Shown here: one piece after another, positions 16,514 to 27,392 of the stretch
How the letters are laid out: every line of letters starts with the position of its first letter
Position numbering within the stretch: the stretch's first letter is position 1
Source: Acidicapsa acidisoli
GTDB taxonomy: Bacteria; Acidobacteriota; Terriglobia; Terriglobales; Acidobacteriaceae
Assembly: GCF_025685625.1 (NCBI RefSeq)
Contig: NZ_JAGSYI010000001.1
Location: forward strand, 1,612,001 to 1,676,000
Direction of reading: 5' to 3'
Length of the DNA stretch: 64,000 nt
The notes under the pieces: generated by a model
Told to the model about the DNA's origin: nothing
The model's input: only the letters and a program-made list of their open reading frames with translations
The model's database searches: none
Position numbers and translations under genes: made by a program

Positions 16514-18565
16514 CTAGTTCGTTGAGTTGGACAGCACTCCAAGTTGCTCAATGCGCTTTTGTAATTTTGCAATCCGGTCCTGTATCGCTAGTTTCTCGCG
16601 TCTGAGGCCGTCAATGTCGAGCACCGCAACCACGCCGCCTACGATCTCCCCGTCCGGACCGCGGACCGGCGCGGCAGTGGCGCTGACCCACCCATCCGAG
16701 CCGTCGGCGCGGCGAAGGAGCAATTCCTCCGGCCCCACCGGTTCCCCGCTGATCAGGGCGCGCGCCAGTGGATATTCTGTGGCCTCCATCGGACGCCCGT
16801 CGGTCGTGTGGGCTCCTGCTTTTCGATAGTCGTCGATTGTGTCGGCGACGATCACATTGGGAGGAAGGAGGCTCTCTGCCTGCGGATTGCTCATCACAAT
16901 GCGCCCGCTGGGTTCCGCAATGATGAGCCCGACCGGCACCGCACTAAAGACGGCTTTTAGCAGCGCCTCGCTCTCGATAAGCGCCTGTTCCGTCTTCTTG
17001 CGGTCGTCAATGTCTTCCACGCTGCCGTACCAGCGGATGATCTTGCCAGAATCATTCCGCCGCGGAGAACCACGTGTTCGCATCCACCGCCACTCGCCAT
17101 CTCCTTTGGAGATTCGGTATTCCATGTCGATAGACTCGCCGGTCTTGAGCATCACTTCCATCCTGTCGACGACACGGGTAACGTCATCCGGGTGCAGCGC
17201 CTCCAGCCAGCCAAGCCCTTGGGACTGCTCCAACGTAAGGCCGGTCACCTCCTTCCATCGCGGGCTGATTTCCGTGTTCATGCCGTCGGCATCCATCGTC
17301 CATGGAATCTGCGGATTGAGTTCCACGGAATGGCGGTAGTGATCCTCGCTTTCTTTCAGAGCCACTTCGACGAGCTTGCGGGCCGTAATATCGACGACCC
17401 CAACCGAAACGCCGATTACTTCATCGGCCTCGTCGCGAGCTGGCTGGTATGAAAGCAGGAGCGTCCGGGGCCGGGGGTCGGGTCCGCGCTTCGGAGAAGT
17501 TATTTCAATGCCGCTCAGTGATTCTCCCCGCAAGGCCCGTTGGATGAACGGCTCGACGATTTTGAACATGTCAGGATGCACATCCACAACGCGCCGTCCG
17601 AGATGATCGACGACGGGAGCTCCGTTCATCTCCGCAAGGCGTTTATTGATACTCACGTATCGCATGTTGGTATCAAGGAAACAGAGTCCAACCGGCGCTC
17701 CATCGTAAATCGCCTGAAGTTGCGCCAGTTGCTGAGCAGGCCTGCCCTCCAGGCTGGCCGTAATTGTTTCGCTCGTAGACCCGGAAGGCGATTCCGTAAC
17801 GGGAGAGAAATTCCCTCGCGAGACGACCGCAGCAAGCTTTTCCCGCGGTACGGGCCGGCCATAAAGCCAGCCCTGGCCTTGTTCGCAACCCAGCCAGTGC
17901 AGCATCTCCGCCTGCGCTGCGGTTTCGATGCCCTCAGCAACGGTGATCAGGCCAAGACTGTGGCCCAGTCCAACCACGGCCGCCGCAATTTTTCGACTCT
18001 CGCGCGTCTGATCCATTGAGCGAACAAAGCTCGCGTCGACCTTGAGTTCGTCAAAATGCAGAGCCTGCAAATGGCCAAGGCTGGAGTAACCCGTGCCAAA
18101 GTCATCGAGAGCAAGCCGGACACCTATCTCCTTCAGTCCCTGGGAAATCTCGCGCGCCTGCTGCATGTTATCGACCAGAGCGCTCTCGGTGACTTCGAGA
18201 ATCAGGCGATGCAACGGAAACCTGCCGATGTTTGCGGCCTGCTCAATCTTCAGCGGTAACTCCCGATCGCGAAACTGTACCGGAGAGATATTCACAGACA
18301 GGGATAACGGACCAGGAATGTCAGAGGCAGCCGCAAATGCCTTGCGCAGCAGCCTTTCAGTAAGCAATCCAATCAGGCCCGTCTGTTCGGCAAGCAGAAT
18401 GAACCTATCCGGCGGAATCATGCCCGAGATTGGGTGAATCCACCGGGAAAGTACTTCGAATCCAGTGAGTTTGCCCGTGTGCAGCTCCACTATCGGCTGA
18501 AAATATGGCACGATCTCATCGCGCTCTAAAGCTTCGGCGAGGTCAACTTCGGTGGGGGAAGCCAT
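16514..18565 (-). CDS. EAL-domain c-di-GMP phosphodiesterase with three C-terminal PAS domains
   Basis: The product has 683 residues and no membrane segment, so it is a soluble enzyme. The EAL domain is N-terminal (about residues 5-245) and appears intact: GFEVLSRW (EVL signature), NISPVQF, LEVTESALV, LDDFGTGYSSLG, LKVDASFV and VAEGIET provide the metal and substrate ligands. Three PAS/PAC units follow (about 275-400, 405-530 and 535-660), and a short coiled coil (EKLAIQDRIAKLQKRIEQL) ends the protein. No GGDEF domain is present. It probably hydrolyses c-di-GMP to pGpG under control of PAS sensing. The order is unusual because sensory domains normally precede the EAL domain. It is monocistronic on the minus strand. 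Confidence 0.92.
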   Translation of the reverse strand: MASPTEVDLAEALERDEIVPYFQPIVELHTGKLTGFEVLSRWIHPISGMIPPDRFILLAEQTGLIGLLTERLLRKAFAAASDIPGPLSLSVNISPVQFRDRELPLKIEQAANIGRFPLHRLILEVTESALVDNMQQAREISQGLKEIGVRLALDDFGTGYSSLGHLQALHFDELKVDASFVRSMDQTRESRKIAAAVVGLGHSLGLITVAEGIETAAQAEMLHWLGCEQGQGWLYGRPVPREKLAAVVSRGNFSPVTESPSGSTSETITASLEGRPAQQLAQLQAIYDGAPVGLCFLDTNMRYVSINKRLAEMNGAPVVDHLGRRVVDVHPDMFKIVEPFIQRALRGESLSGIEITSPKRGPDPRPRTLLLSYQPARDEADEVIGVSVGVVDITARKLVEVALKESEDHYRHSVELNPQIPWTMDADGMNTEISPRWKEVTGLTLEQSQGLGWLEALHPDDVTRVVDRMEVMLKTGESIDMEYRISKGDGEWRWMRTRGSPRRNDSGKIIRWYGSVEDIDDRKKTEQALIESEALLKAVFSAVPVGLIIAEPSGRIVMSNPQAESLLPPNVIVADTIDDYRKAGAHTTDGRPMEATEYPLARALISGEPVGPEELLLRRADGSDGWVSATAAPVRGPDGEIVGGVVAVLDIDGLRREKLAIQDRIAKLQKRIEQLGVLSNSTN

Positions 18566-18708
18566 GCTGACTAGACATACTACGCCTGCCAGAGACTTTT
18601 AGCGTCCTCCACTCATCGGTAATTGACAAAGTCATGCACTTGTAACACTCGAAATCGCCGGATGCACAGCATTCCAATCGTTCTTTTCAGCGTCAGGCGA
18701 GCCCAGTC

Positions 18709-19467
18709 TCACCGCCCAGCAACCGGCTGAGGCGATCCTGGTCTGGGCAGAATCACTGCCCGCACCACAAGCGACAATCCAAAGCTGATCAGCACAGCGC
18801 GGATCAGCAACTCTGCGTTGTATTGCCAGCTCAACGTCGCAAAGCTGGCAAGGACTCCCAGCGGCATTATCTCGCCAAGCAGCGCGCGTCGCCAATGGGG
18901 CTTCTGCCCGCTCGCCACCACCCGAGGCCGCAGGCTGGGAACCAGGCGGGGAACAGCTTTGAAGTAAGCGGCGTATGACTCGCCCAGTTGTGCGTCGAGA
19001 AAAGCTTCTTCGCCCAGAATCAATCGCAGCAGGAAAATGGTGAGCAGAACCATCGTCACAAGCGCGCCGGTCGGTGACATCAACACAGAGATAGCAGCCA
19101 CCATCAGCCAGCTTCCGAGATAGAGCGGATTGCGCACATATCGGTACGGACCATCGGCCATGACCGCTCCGGCCTTCATCTCAGTGTTGTTGACAGTTCC
19201 CGTGCCCAGGTGAGCCGTTCCCCACACGCGCACAGCGGCAGCCGCAGCCGCAACCAGAATCGTAAGCGCCGTCGCCAACCGAATGCCCACTGCGGAAGAG
19301 ATCCCCAACCCGCTAATTTCAAATCCGAGCCACAACCACGCTGTGGTTCGTGTACCCCAGTGCAGATACTCGATCCACGGCGCCCAGAACCCAAGCACGA
19401 TCACCAACGTCATGAAAATCAACCGAAATCGGAACTCCAGCGCAGTGGCTTTCATCATCTTCCTCAC
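18709..19467 (-). CDS. Isoprenylcysteine carboxyl methyltransferase (ICMT/PEMT)-like membrane protein
   Basis: The product has 252 residues, strongly hydrophobic with about six membrane segments. The family core is visible: GPYRYVRNPLYLGSWLM (SAM-binding region) around residues 108-124, and LILGEEAFLDAQLGESYAAYFKAVPRLVP with the paired Glu residues. Bacterial members methylate diverse small molecules or lipids rather than prenylated proteins, so the substrate is unknown. It is longer than the minimal domain by two C-terminal membrane segments (residues about 195-245). It stands alone on the minus strand, divergent from mnmE 112 bp away. Confidence 0.82.
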   Translation of the reverse strand: MRKMMKATALEFRFRLIFMTLVIVLGFWAPWIEYLHWGTRTTAWLWLGFEISGLGISSAVGIRLATALTILVAAAAAAVRVWGTAHLGTGTVNNTEMKAGAVMADGPYRYVRNPLYLGSWLMVAAISVLMSPTGALVTMVLLTIFLLRLILGEEAFLDAQLGESYAAYFKAVPRLVPSLRPRVVASGQKPHWRRALLGEIMPLGVLASFATLSWQYNAELLIRAVLISFGLSLVVRAVILPRPGSPQPVAGR

Positions 19468-19579
19468 CCATCGTCCAGACTAAACTGATCCACACGAAAT
19501 CGATGCAGGCAATCCGTCGTAGCGAATTCCACGATTCGCCAGCTCAACCCGCGAGGGCCACATTGCCTACAATGACAGA

Positions 19580-20986
19580 GTGTCCATCGACGTCTCAGCC
19601 AGCGAAACCATTGCAGCCATTTCCACTCCTGCCGGCCGCGGCGGCATCGGCATCGTTCGACTGAGTGGTTCCGAAGCCCTCCAGATTGCCGAGCAGCTCG
19701 TGAGCCTTCGTGGTCCACTGGAACACGCGCGTGCCCGCCTCGCGGACGTCCTTGATCCCGAGCGCCCTGAAGATAGTTCCAGAATCGACGAAGCGTTGGT
19801 CACGTGGTTCGCCGCGCCCAATTCCTACACAGCCGAAGACCTCGTCGAGATAGCGGCGCATGGTTCGCCCATCGTACTCAATCTGCTCCTTCGCCAGGCC
19901 CTCGCCCTGGGAGCGCGCCTCGCCGAACCTGGTGAATTCACCCATCGCGCCTTTCTCTCGGGACGCATCGACCTCACGCAGGCTGAAGCAGTGCGCGATC
20001 TGATCGAAGCGCAAACACTGACTCAGGCGCGCCTCGCCGCCAGCCAGATGGGCGGCGCGTTGAGCGCGCGCGTCATGCCCGCGAAGCACGAATTGCTGGA
20101 GTTGATAGCATTGCTTGAGGCAGGAATCGACTTCGCTGAGGACGACCTCGCCGTAGCGCCGGAGTCCGAAATTGCGCGCCGAATCGCCGCGATTCGCCCG
20201 CCGCTCACGACGCTCCAGGCGACATTTGCTCACGGACGCATCTTTCACGATGGCCTGACGCTTGCAATTGTTGGCCGTCCAAACGCTGGCAAAAGCTCCG
20301 TCTTCAATGCTCTTGTTGAGCGAGATCGCGCCATCGTGACCGCAATTCCCGGTACGACGCGCGACACCGTCACCGAGCGCATCGCGCTGGGCGGCATTCC
20401 GCTCGAACTGGTCGATACAGCCGGTCTGCGTGAGGCAGCCGACGAAGCCGAGCGGCTGGGCATTGTGCGCAGCCGCGAAGCACTGGCCGATGCAGCGATT
20501 GTGCTCATCGTCATCGATGCGTCTGAGATGGGACCGGCCACTAAGCTCCATGACGAAGAGCGCCGCCTCATCGAGTCCGTGCAGGGCCGCGCGGCGCTTA
20601 TCGCGTTGAACAAATGCGACCTGGTCTCCGGCGTATCGAACCCCGCCGTACACGATTCGCTCGACGGCACAGAGTTGCCGGTCCTTGCGACCTCGGCTGT
20701 AACAGGGCAGGGGATTTCCGAACTGCGTGAAGCCATCCTTAAACTTGCCACCGGCGGAGCCGCAGCCGAGCCAGGAATGCTGACCAGCTTTCGTCATCAC
20801 CAATCCATCACACAGGCCATCGAAGGACTGGACGACGCAGCTAATGCCGTCGCCTCGGGCATTCCCCACGAGATGGTCTTGCTGGACCTCTACCGTACAC
20901 TGTGGGCGCTCGATTCGCTGACAGGACAGACCACTCCGGACGACATTCTGAACCTGATCTTCAGCACCTTCTGCATCGGAAAGTAG
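19580..20986 (+). CDS. mnmE: tRNA modification GTPase MnmE (TrmE)
   Basis: The product has 468 residues from a GTG start at 19580; an ATG 8 nt earlier is out of frame. The N-terminal formyl-THF-binding domain opens ETIAAISTPAGRGGIGIVRLSG. A helical domain is split by the G domain, which has G1 GRPNAGKSS, G2 around GTTRDTVTE, G3 DTAGL and G4 NKCDL. The C-terminus ends FCIGK with the conserved Cys of the family. With MnmG it places carboxymethylaminomethyl groups on U34 of certain tRNAs. mnmG is not in the window. No clear ribosome binding site is seen. It is monocistronic and converges on the hybrid kinase gene. Confidence 0.96.
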   Translation: MSIDVSASETIAAISTPAGRGGIGIVRLSGSEALQIAEQLVSLRGPLEHARARLADVLDPERPEDSSRIDEALVTWFAAPNSYTAEDLVEIAAHGSPIVLNLLLRQALALGARLAEPGEFTHRAFLSGRIDLTQAEAVRDLIEAQTLTQARLAASQMGGALSARVMPAKHELLELIALLEAGIDFAEDDLAVAPESEIARRIAAIRPPLTTLQATFAHGRIFHDGLTLAIVGRPNAGKSSVFNALVERDRAIVTAIPGTTRDTVTERIALGGIPLELVDTAGLREAADEAERLGIVRSREALADAAIVLIVIDASEMGPATKLHDEERRLIESVQGRAALIALNKCDLVSGVSNPAVHDSLDGTELPVLATSAVTGQGISELREAILKLATGGAAAEPGMLTSFRHHQSITQAIEGLDDAANAVASGIPHEMVLLDLYRTLWALDSLTGQTTPDDILNLIFSTFCIGK

Positions 20987-21108
20987 CCGGAATTGTTTCT
21001 GATTCTCGCATTCGGTATTGCCGGCGAAGCGAGGAGCGAACAGCGCAGGCCACGTGCATAAAATTTGCTCGTTCCGTATTGCTATGTAAACAAAGTGCGT
21101 GAAGGAAG

Positions 21109-24100
21109 TCAGTTTTGGTTCAGCACCCCACGGATTTTACTTGCTAGTTCTAGTCGCGTATATGGCTTATTCAGTAACTCTACCGTTTCGCTCAAGACTC
21201 CCCTTTGAATAAAGGCGTCTTCTGCATAACCAGAACAGAACAGAACCTTTAAGGCCGGGTTAAGCTGGCGCGCTTCTTGGGACAGTTCATGGCCATTCAT
21301 TCCGCCCGGCATAACCATATCCGTAAACAGGAGCTTGATGCTGCCGTTTTCTCGAACGGCATTCAGCGCGTCTTTTCCGGTAGCTGCCTCAATAACTTGA
21401 TAGCCTAGAAGACCCAGTTGCAACTTCGCAAACTCGCGCACATTGTCGTCATCTTCCACCAGCAGGATAACTTCCGAGCCACTGCCTCCAGGAGCAGGCT
21501 CCTGTTGACTCATCGCTATCTCGCTTTCCTGAACGGACCGCGGAAGGTATATCTTTACTGAAGTGCCAAGCCCAGGCTCTGAATAAATCTTCACATGGCC
21601 CCGAGACTGTTTGACAAAGCCATACACCATGCTCAGTCCCAGGCCAGTGCCTTTTCCAATCTCCTTGGTGGTGAAGAATGGGTCGAAGACACGGCTTAGA
21701 ATCTCCTGGCTGATACCGCTGCCTGTGTCAGATACTTCAATGAGGAGATAGTGCCCCGGTGTAACTTCCCGGTTATGTTGTGCGTAGCCAGCGTCCAGAA
21801 TCTTGTGATCTGCCCGTATCGTAAGAGTTCCGCCCGAGGGCATGGCATCCCGTGAATTTAGGCAAAGGTTGAGCAACGCGCTCTCCAATTGGGTGGGATC
21901 AACATTTGCTTCGCAGTTATTCGGGCCCAGGATCACGCGCAGGTCAATCTCGGCGCTGAGCGTACGACGCAGAAAACCTTCCATACCCAAAAGCAGCTTG
22001 TTGATGTCGACCGTCTTCGGCTGTAGAGTCTGCCGGCGAGCAAACGCAAGCATCCGATGCGTCAAATCCGCGCCGCGTTGGGCTGCGGTTGATATCATAC
22101 CCGCCATTTTGCTGAGACGCGGATTCTGCTGAACCTCCTCGCCGATCACCTCGGAGCAGCCCAGAATAACTGTCAGCAGGTTATTGAAGTCATGGGCAAT
22201 CCCTCCGGTTAGTTGGCCCACCGCTTCCATCTTTTGAGCCTGGCGGAATTGATCTTCCAGTTGCCGCCGCTCCGTGATATCACGGAAGGTCCAGATCCGG
22301 CCATAGTAATTGTTTGCCGCGTCCCGAACGGGAGACGAATATCGCTCCAGGATGGAGCCGTCGAGAAACTCAATCTCATCCCTGCTGACTTCCTCAGGAT
22401 GAGACATGAGATAGCGGGCCTTCTCAGCAAACTGACCGGGGTTCTTGATCCGCGAGGTGACAAAGTCTATCTGTTGGGAAAAGTCCGAATTCTCAAAAAC
22501 ATCTTCCGGCAGTTTGAGCAGGTCGTTCAAGCGCCGGTTTTGGAGTATCTTGTGACCTGCGCCGTCGACGACTAATACGCCGTCCAGAGAGGAGTCCACT
22601 TGCGCTTCAAAAAGCGCGGTCCGCCAGCGTAAATCCTTCTCTGCTTTTTGACGGATTTTTTCATTTTGATTTACTTCAAGGGCAAAAGATATATCCATCG
22701 CCATTTCGTCCAGAACCTTATTCTCGTCGTCATCGAAAAATCCCAACTCGCCTGCATAAAGACAGAACGTGCCAATGACCTGGCCGCTAGATCGCAGCGG
22801 AAATGCTCCGATCGATCGATAACCGTTGTTCAGTGCCTCGGCTCTCCATGGCCGGAATAACTCGTGTTCGACGTCATTGCAGAGGACGTGCTCTCCTTCA
22901 AAGAAGCACTGTGCGGCTGGTCGATTGGCCCTTTCCGGATCGTTCAGGTCGATCTTGACGTGATCGAGATATCCATTCACAACGCCGGCGAATGCGATTG
23001 GCCGCAGTTCCTGTGCCGTCGCATCGACCATGCCGATCCAGGCCATCCGGAACTCACCCTTCTCCACAGCGATGCGGCAGGCAGATTCCAGAATCGCCTG
23101 TGAGTCTTTCTCCCGAACAATTGTTTGATTAATGTCGCTGAGGACCGTATACACACGGTTGAGTCTTCGAACGTGCTCTTCCGCCCGTTTGCGTTCCGTG
23201 ATGTCGATGTCGATCTCCATCACGCCAGCGGCCTGTCCATCCTTTTGCCGTTGCATGGCCCAGCGGCTGGCTACCACGATCTGTGAGCCGTCCCGGGTAG
23301 TATGCAGCAGTTCACCTTCCCAGCGCCCTTTTTGCAGCATGGTCGCTTCGATCTCAGCGAGTGGCTGGGGGAAGACGGTGCCGAGCAGATCGTGCGAGCT
23401 TCTGCCCAGCGCCTCTTGCTTGGAGTACCCGTACATCTCTTCCGCGCCACGATTCCAAAAGCGAATCATCCCTTCCGTATTGCGGACCATGATGGTGTCG
23501 TGAGCCAGTTCAATAAGATCACTCTGCTCGCGCAACGCAGCCTCTGCGCCGATTCGTGCGCTGATGTCGTTAAAGACAATCGCAACCCGTCGCTGCTCCG
23601 GCTCGCCCACGCGATAAGCGCGAACCTCATAGTGACGGTTTAACGCTTTGGCTTCATTGACGAAATGCGCTGGCTCACCGGTTAGTGCGATCTTTCCATA
23701 AATCTCAAACCAATGCTCCTCGTGGGATGGAGCAATCTCCCGCATCCGTCTTCCAACTGCGTTATGCACTCCGGTCTGTCGTTCAAACGATGCGTTGACC
23801 TCCAGGAAACGGTAGTCGTTCGCCCGGTCCTGCGCATCGAACAAAACTTCAATGACGCAAAACCCTTCATCCATCGAGTTAAACAAACGCCGATAATGCA
23901 ATTCGCTTTCGCGCAATGCAGCTTCGGCCTTTTCGCGCTCAGTGATATCTTCCGTGAAAACCACAATCCCACCCACTTCGCCAGATGTATGACGCCATGG
24001 ATGCATTTCCCAGCGAATTTGCTGCAATGAGCCGTCAGATCGTTGGAACGACTCAGAGTCCACGCGCAGCACTTCACCAGCCATTCCGCGACGGTGGGGT

Positions 24101-25476
24101 TCTTCCCATTGCTCAGAAGCTTTCGGGAAAAGCTCGAAGTGCGACAGACCGGCCACGTTCCTGTCTTCCAAACCATAGTCGGCCAACCAGCGGCGGCTGG
24201 CGCAAATGTAGCGCATTGCGGAGTCAAACATCGCCAATGCCACAGGAGCATGTTCGATGAAGACACTGAGTTGTCCCGTGGTTCTCTTAAGAGATTCCGC
24301 TGCAATAGTTCGCTGTGTGACATCCAAAGATGTACCGGACATCCGGACTGGAACCCCGGTTGCGTCGCGTATCACGTAGATGGTGTTGCTGAGATACCGC
24401 ATGGGACCGAGGGCTGGATTTGTTCGGCTTTCAAATTCAAACGCCTCGGCTGAGTCAGCAATATTGTCCATCTGGTGCACAATCGTTCGCCGGTCGTCCT
24501 GGTGAACCATCTCGAGAAAATCCTCGAAGGTTGGAGCGCCGGAGGTGGGATTGCGGTAGTAGATGCGGCACATTTCGGCGGACCACGTTCCCTTCCGTGT
24601 CGCCAGGTCAACTTCCCAACTGCCAAGATGGGCCAACGCCTGGGCGGTGGCTAAACTGGCCTCGCTAGCAAGCAAGGATTTCTCGATACGCTTTCGTTCC
24701 GTAACGTCCATGCTGACGCCGATGAATCGATCAGACCGGCGTTCTTCGCCCTCTCCGATGAAGTACACACGGCCATCCGATGCCAGCCAGTGAATCGAGC
24801 CATCCGGCCAGACAACGCGAAAAACCTCGTGCCATACCCCTTCGTCGATTCGGGCCATCGCCTGCCGGAAGCCAAATTCCACTGTCGCGCGGTCGTCCGG
24901 ATGAATGCGCCCAACCACCTCGTCAAAGGTGATGTGATCATCTGCTTGAAATCCGAACATCCTCCGGCAGTTATCATCGGCGGATATTTCTTGCGTTCCA
25001 CGGCGGAACTCCCAGGCTCCCAATCCAGCCGCATCGATCGCCAATTGCTTGTATTCCGATACCTGACGCAGCTTGTCTTCGCTGCTTCTGAGGGCTTGTG
25101 CTTCCTTATAAGCCGCCACAGAGCGCTGGCTTCGCCGATAGCTCTCGGCTATCAGACTCATGAGTATTCCCATGACGGTGAAGAAAGAAAGAGTTACGAC
25201 TTGCGAGGCCTTTGCGATTCCAGGCTGTCCCACCGCAGGCAATATCAGATAGCGCGTCGCCAATGCGGATAAAACTGTGGCAAATAGTCCGGGCCAGAAT
25301 CCGGCAATCATGGCGATCACCATGATTGCTGGGTAGAAAGTGAGAAAAAGGGGTAACTCCATGCGGAAGTACTGAACCATACCGTATCGCAGCAACAAGG
25401 ATGCAATCACGATTGCGAACGCAATAGCGTAACCAATCGCCGGTCTGTTAGTTACTTGCTTCGAAATTCCAGGCAT
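21109..25476 (-). CDS. Very large hybrid sensor histidine kinase (membrane, six PAS, GAF, kinase, receiver)
   Basis: The product has 1455 residues. Residues about 12-120 contain four membrane segments of DUF4118/KdpD type. Then come five PAS units (about 135-260, 275-395, 400-515, 525-640 and 650-760), a GAF domain (about 770-940) and a sixth PAS (about 955-1070). The HisKA domain carries the phospho-acceptor in [11 protein letters not shown] (about 1100). The ATPase domain has [23 protein letters not shown] and [16 protein letters not shown]-terminal receiver has LLVEDDDNV and the phospho-acceptor Asp in [11 protein letters not shown]. It lacks an HPt domain. It lies 98 bp downstream of the NtrC-type regulator on the same strand, so the pair is probably one operon. 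No clear ribosome binding site precedes the ATG. The signal sensed is unknown. Confidence 0.93.
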   Translation of the reverse strand: MPGISKQVTNRPAIGYAIAFAIVIASLLLRYGMVQYFRMELPLFLTFYPAIMVIAMIAGFWPGLFATVLSALATRYLILPAVGQPGIAKASQVVTLSFFTVMGILMSLIAESYRRSQRSVAAYKEAQALRSSEDKLRQVSEYKQLAIDAAGLGAWEFRRGTQEISADDNCRRMFGFQADDHITFDEVVGRIHPDDRATVEFGFRQAMARIDEGVWHEVFRVVWPDGSIHWLASDGRVYFIGEGEERRSDRFIGVSMDVTERKRIEKSLLASEASLATAQALAHLGSWEVDLATRKGTWSAEMCRIYYRNPTSGAPTFEDFLEMVHQDDRRTIVHQMDNIADSAEAFEFESRTNPALGPMRYLSNTIYVIRDATGVPVRMSGTSLDVTQRTIAAESLKRTTGQLSVFIEHAPVALAMFDSAMRYICASRRWLADYGLEDRNVAGLSHFELFPKASEQWEEPHRRGMAGEVLRVDSESFQRSDGSLQQIRWEMHPWRHTSGEVGGIVVFTEDITEREKAEAALRESELHYRRLFNSMDEGFCVIEVLFDAQDRANDYRFLEVNASFERQTGVHNAVGRRMREIAPSHEEHWFEIYGKIALTGEPAHFVNEAKALNRHYEVRAYRVGEPEQRRVAIVFNDISARIGAEAALREQSDLIELAHDTIMVRNTEGMIRFWNRGAEEMYGYSKQEALGRSSHDLLGTVFPQPLAEIEATMLQKGRWEGELLHTTRDGSQIVVASRWAMQRQKDGQAAGVMEIDIDITERKRAEEHVRRLNRVYTVLSDINQTIVREKDSQAILESACRIAVEKGEFRMAWIGMVDATAQELRPIAFAGVVNGYLDHVKIDLNDPERANRPAAQCFFEGEHVLCNDVEHELFRPWRAEALNNGYRSIGAFPLRSSGQVIGTFCLYAGELGFFDDDENKVLDEMAMDISFALEVNQNEKIRQKAEKDLRWRTALFEAQVDSSLDGVLVVDGAGHKILQNRRLNDLLKLPEDVFENSDFSQQIDFVTSRIKNPGQFAEKARYLMSHPEEVSRDEIEFLDGSILERYSSPVRDAANNYYGRIWTFRDITERRQLEDQFRQAQKMEAVGQLTGGIAHDFNNLLTVILGCSEVIGEEVQQNPRLSKMAGMISTAAQRGADLTHRMLAFARRQTLQPKTVDINKLLLGMEGFLRRTLSAEIDLRVILGPNNCEANVDPTQLESALLNLCLNSRDAMPSGGTLTIRADHKILDAGYAQHNREVTPGHYLLIEVSDTGSGISQEILSRVFDPFFTTKEIGKGTGLGLSMVYGFVKQSRGHVKIYSEPGLGTSVKIYLPRSVQESEIAMSQQEPAPGGSGSEVILLVEDDDNVREFAKLQLGLLGYQVIEAATGKDALNAVRENGSIKLLFTDMVMPGGMNGHELSQEARQLNPALKVLFCSGYAEDAFIQRGVLSETVELLNKPYTRLELASKIRGVLNQN

Positions 25477-25574
25477 CGTATTCGTTAAAAAATAACTTCA
25501 TTGATCGCTCAGTTAGCAAACAATAGCACAGGAAAAGACCATAACATGCTGTCTGAGTGCGCCAAAAATCATAC

Positions 25575-26915
25575 TTAGACACCATGTTCCTGGATCTTGG
25601 CATACAGGGAGCTTCTGGGCATTCCCAGACGTTGTGCAGCACGGACAACATTCCCCCCCTCCGCTTCAAGAGCCTGGAGAATATGCCGTTTTTCCATTTC
25701 CTTCAGGGTAAGAGTTCCATTTGTAGCATTTTCGGTGAAGTCCTGGCGCAACGGAGCTTCGAACTCAAGTCCAGCCTTGTCGATGACGCCGTCATCGGAA
25801 AGCAATGCGGCGCGTTCAAGCACATTGCGTAACTCGCGAATGTTTCCAGGCCAGGAGTATCGCTGTAGTGCCATTCTGGCGTTGTCAGAGATCCGAAGTG
25901 GGCCGTGGTTCATGTCGCTTCCAAGTTGCGCCAAAAGCCTGTCCGTGATCAATGGAAGATCTTCCGGGCGTTCGCGCAGCGGAGGTATGCGCAGAGGGAA
26001 GGTGTTAATGCGGAAATACAGGTCGCTGCGAAAGGTGCCTTCCGCCGCCAGTTTCTTCAGATCGCGATGGCTCGCCGCAAGGATCTGTACGTCGGTTTTG
26101 CGCTCCAGCACATCTCCCAGTCTGTAGAAACGCCGCTCCTCGACGACCTTAAGGATCTTAGGCTGAACCTGCGGATCCATGTCGCCAATCTCATCCAGGA
26201 ATAACGTGCCATGATTGGCCGCTTCCAGAAATCCGACCTTATTGCTGACCGCGCCGGTGAAGGCTCCTTTTTGGTGACCGAATAGCTCCGATTCAAATAA
26301 CTCACGGGAGAGCGCCGCGCAGTTCAGATCCACAAAAGCTTCATTGGAACGCGAACCCATTTTGTGCAGCCAGCGCGCCAGCACTCCCTTTCCCGTGCCT
26401 GTCTCACCCTGAATCAGCACGGTGACGCTCGCCTCCGACGCCCGCTTCGCCATCTTCCTTAACTCCAGGATGGCCGGACTGTTGCCAATGAAAGGGTCTC
26501 GGGCATGGCGCGATTGCTCCAGTTTGCTAACGGCATCCTTTAGCTGGAATCTGGAATGCTCCAATGTATGGCGCAGCATCTTAGTCAGAAAACCGAAGTC
26601 GACGGGCTTCGGGATGAATTGTTCGGCCCCGTTCTTGACAGCCTGAACCGCCAGGTCAAAAGTCGCTTCACCGGTAAGCACAATGACTGGAACACGTACG
26701 TCGCGGGCCTTGAGCCATGCCAGTAATTCGAATGCTGTGCCGTCCCCTAACTGATAATCCGTCAGAATGACGTTAGGGGTCGATTTCTGAATCTCTAACA
26801 AGGACTGGGAAAGGCTATCCGCCGTGATGACTTCGAATCCTTCGACGCCAAGTCTGTCGGAAAGCAAATCCAGCATCAAATCATTGTCATCGACAACCAG
26901 AATCTTGTTTCCCAT
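25575..26915 (-). CDS. NtrC-family sigma-54-dependent response regulator
   Basis: The product has 446 residues with three domains. The receiver (1-120) has KILVVDDND, the acceptor Asp in ILTDYQLGDG and IPKPVD. The AAA+ domain (about 140-375) has Walker A GETGTGKG, the sigma-54 contact loop GAFTGA, Walker B LFLDEIGDM and the arginine-finger region FRSDLYFRIN. A Fis-type DNA-binding helix-turn-helix closes the protein (about 400-446, VVRAAQRLGMPRSSLYAKI). It would hydrolyse ATP to open sigma-54 RNA polymerase promoters from upstream sites after phosphorylation. The downstream hybrid kinase is the obvious partner. The divergent gene is a FliA-type sigma factor. Confidence 0.95.
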   Translation of the reverse strand: MGNKILVVDDNDLMLDLLSDRLGVEGFEVITADSLSQSLLEIQKSTPNVILTDYQLGDGTAFELLAWLKARDVRVPVIVLTGEATFDLAVQAVKNGAEQFIPKPVDFGFLTKMLRHTLEHSRFQLKDAVSKLEQSRHARDPFIGNSPAILELRKMAKRASEASVTVLIQGETGTGKGVLARWLHKMGSRSNEAFVDLNCAALSRELFESELFGHQKGAFTGAVSNKVGFLEAANHGTLFLDEIGDMDPQVQPKILKVVEERRFYRLGDVLERKTDVQILAASHRDLKKLAAEGTFRSDLYFRINTFPLRIPPLRERPEDLPLITDRLLAQLGSDMNHGPLRISDNARMALQRYSWPGNIRELRNVLERAALLSDDGVIDKAGLEFEAPLRQDFTENATNGTLTLKEMEKRHILQALEAEGGNVVRAAQRLGMPRSSLYAKIQEHGV

Positions 26916-27236
26916 CTCACACTCATCCCGCTTACGATTTCATTCTTTTTCCTTGGGAGCCCGGATGATCTAGAACGATTCAATGAGAGCTACATAGCAA
27001 GTCTCAATATCTAAACGGTCTCGGTAGAAAGGTGAGCGCGCAGGGCTCCTCAATCCGACGATCCTCCAGTGATACAAAACATGCTCCATAGCCCGAATCC
27101 AACAACGAACATTCCCGTGAAAACATCTCTTTCGAAATATGCCGTTAATTCACAGAAACTTTCGCTTCTGCATGAGCGATGGGGGTGATCTTGAACTCTC
27201 CGAAAGCCGAGGCCATGATGTCGTCTTCTGAACAAA

Positions 27237-27281
27237 ATCCAGAATATAGACAATTACGGGAATTCGTCTGGATTATAGACA
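27237..27281. promoter_or_regulatory. Candidate two-half regulator site (inverted and direct repeats)
   Basis: ATCCAGA (27237-27243) and TCTGGAT (27267-27273) are perfect inverse copies. The octamer TATAGACA is repeated directly at 27245-27252 and 27274-27281. The element sits about 130 bp upstream of the candidate -24/-12 promoter, a usual distance for sigma-54 activator binding. Which protein binds is unknown. Confidence 0.4.
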
Positions 27282-27376
27282 GACAACCTAACGATCTTCC
27301 GCACTTCGTTTGCGGATGATGGGCATAACTGCCATTAAATCAACGCAATAAAAATCAACAGGGCCAATTCCCAAAA

Positions 27377-27392
27377 TGGCCCCATAGATGCA
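27377..27392 (+). promoter_or_regulatory. Candidate sigma-54 (-24/-12) promoter for the sigma factor gene
   Basis: TGGCCCCATAGATGCA has the invariant GG and GC separated by exactly 10 nt. It matches TGGCAC-N5-TTGC with three differences. Transcription would start near 27403, about 113 nt before the ATG at 27516. The call rests on spacing and on the adjacent NtrC-type gene; a chance match is possible. Confidence 0.35.

Noticed and set aside
27050-27253. 67-codon minus-strand frame in the divergent regulatory region
   Set aside because: No ribosome binding site or family; overlaps the repeat element, which looks regulatory.
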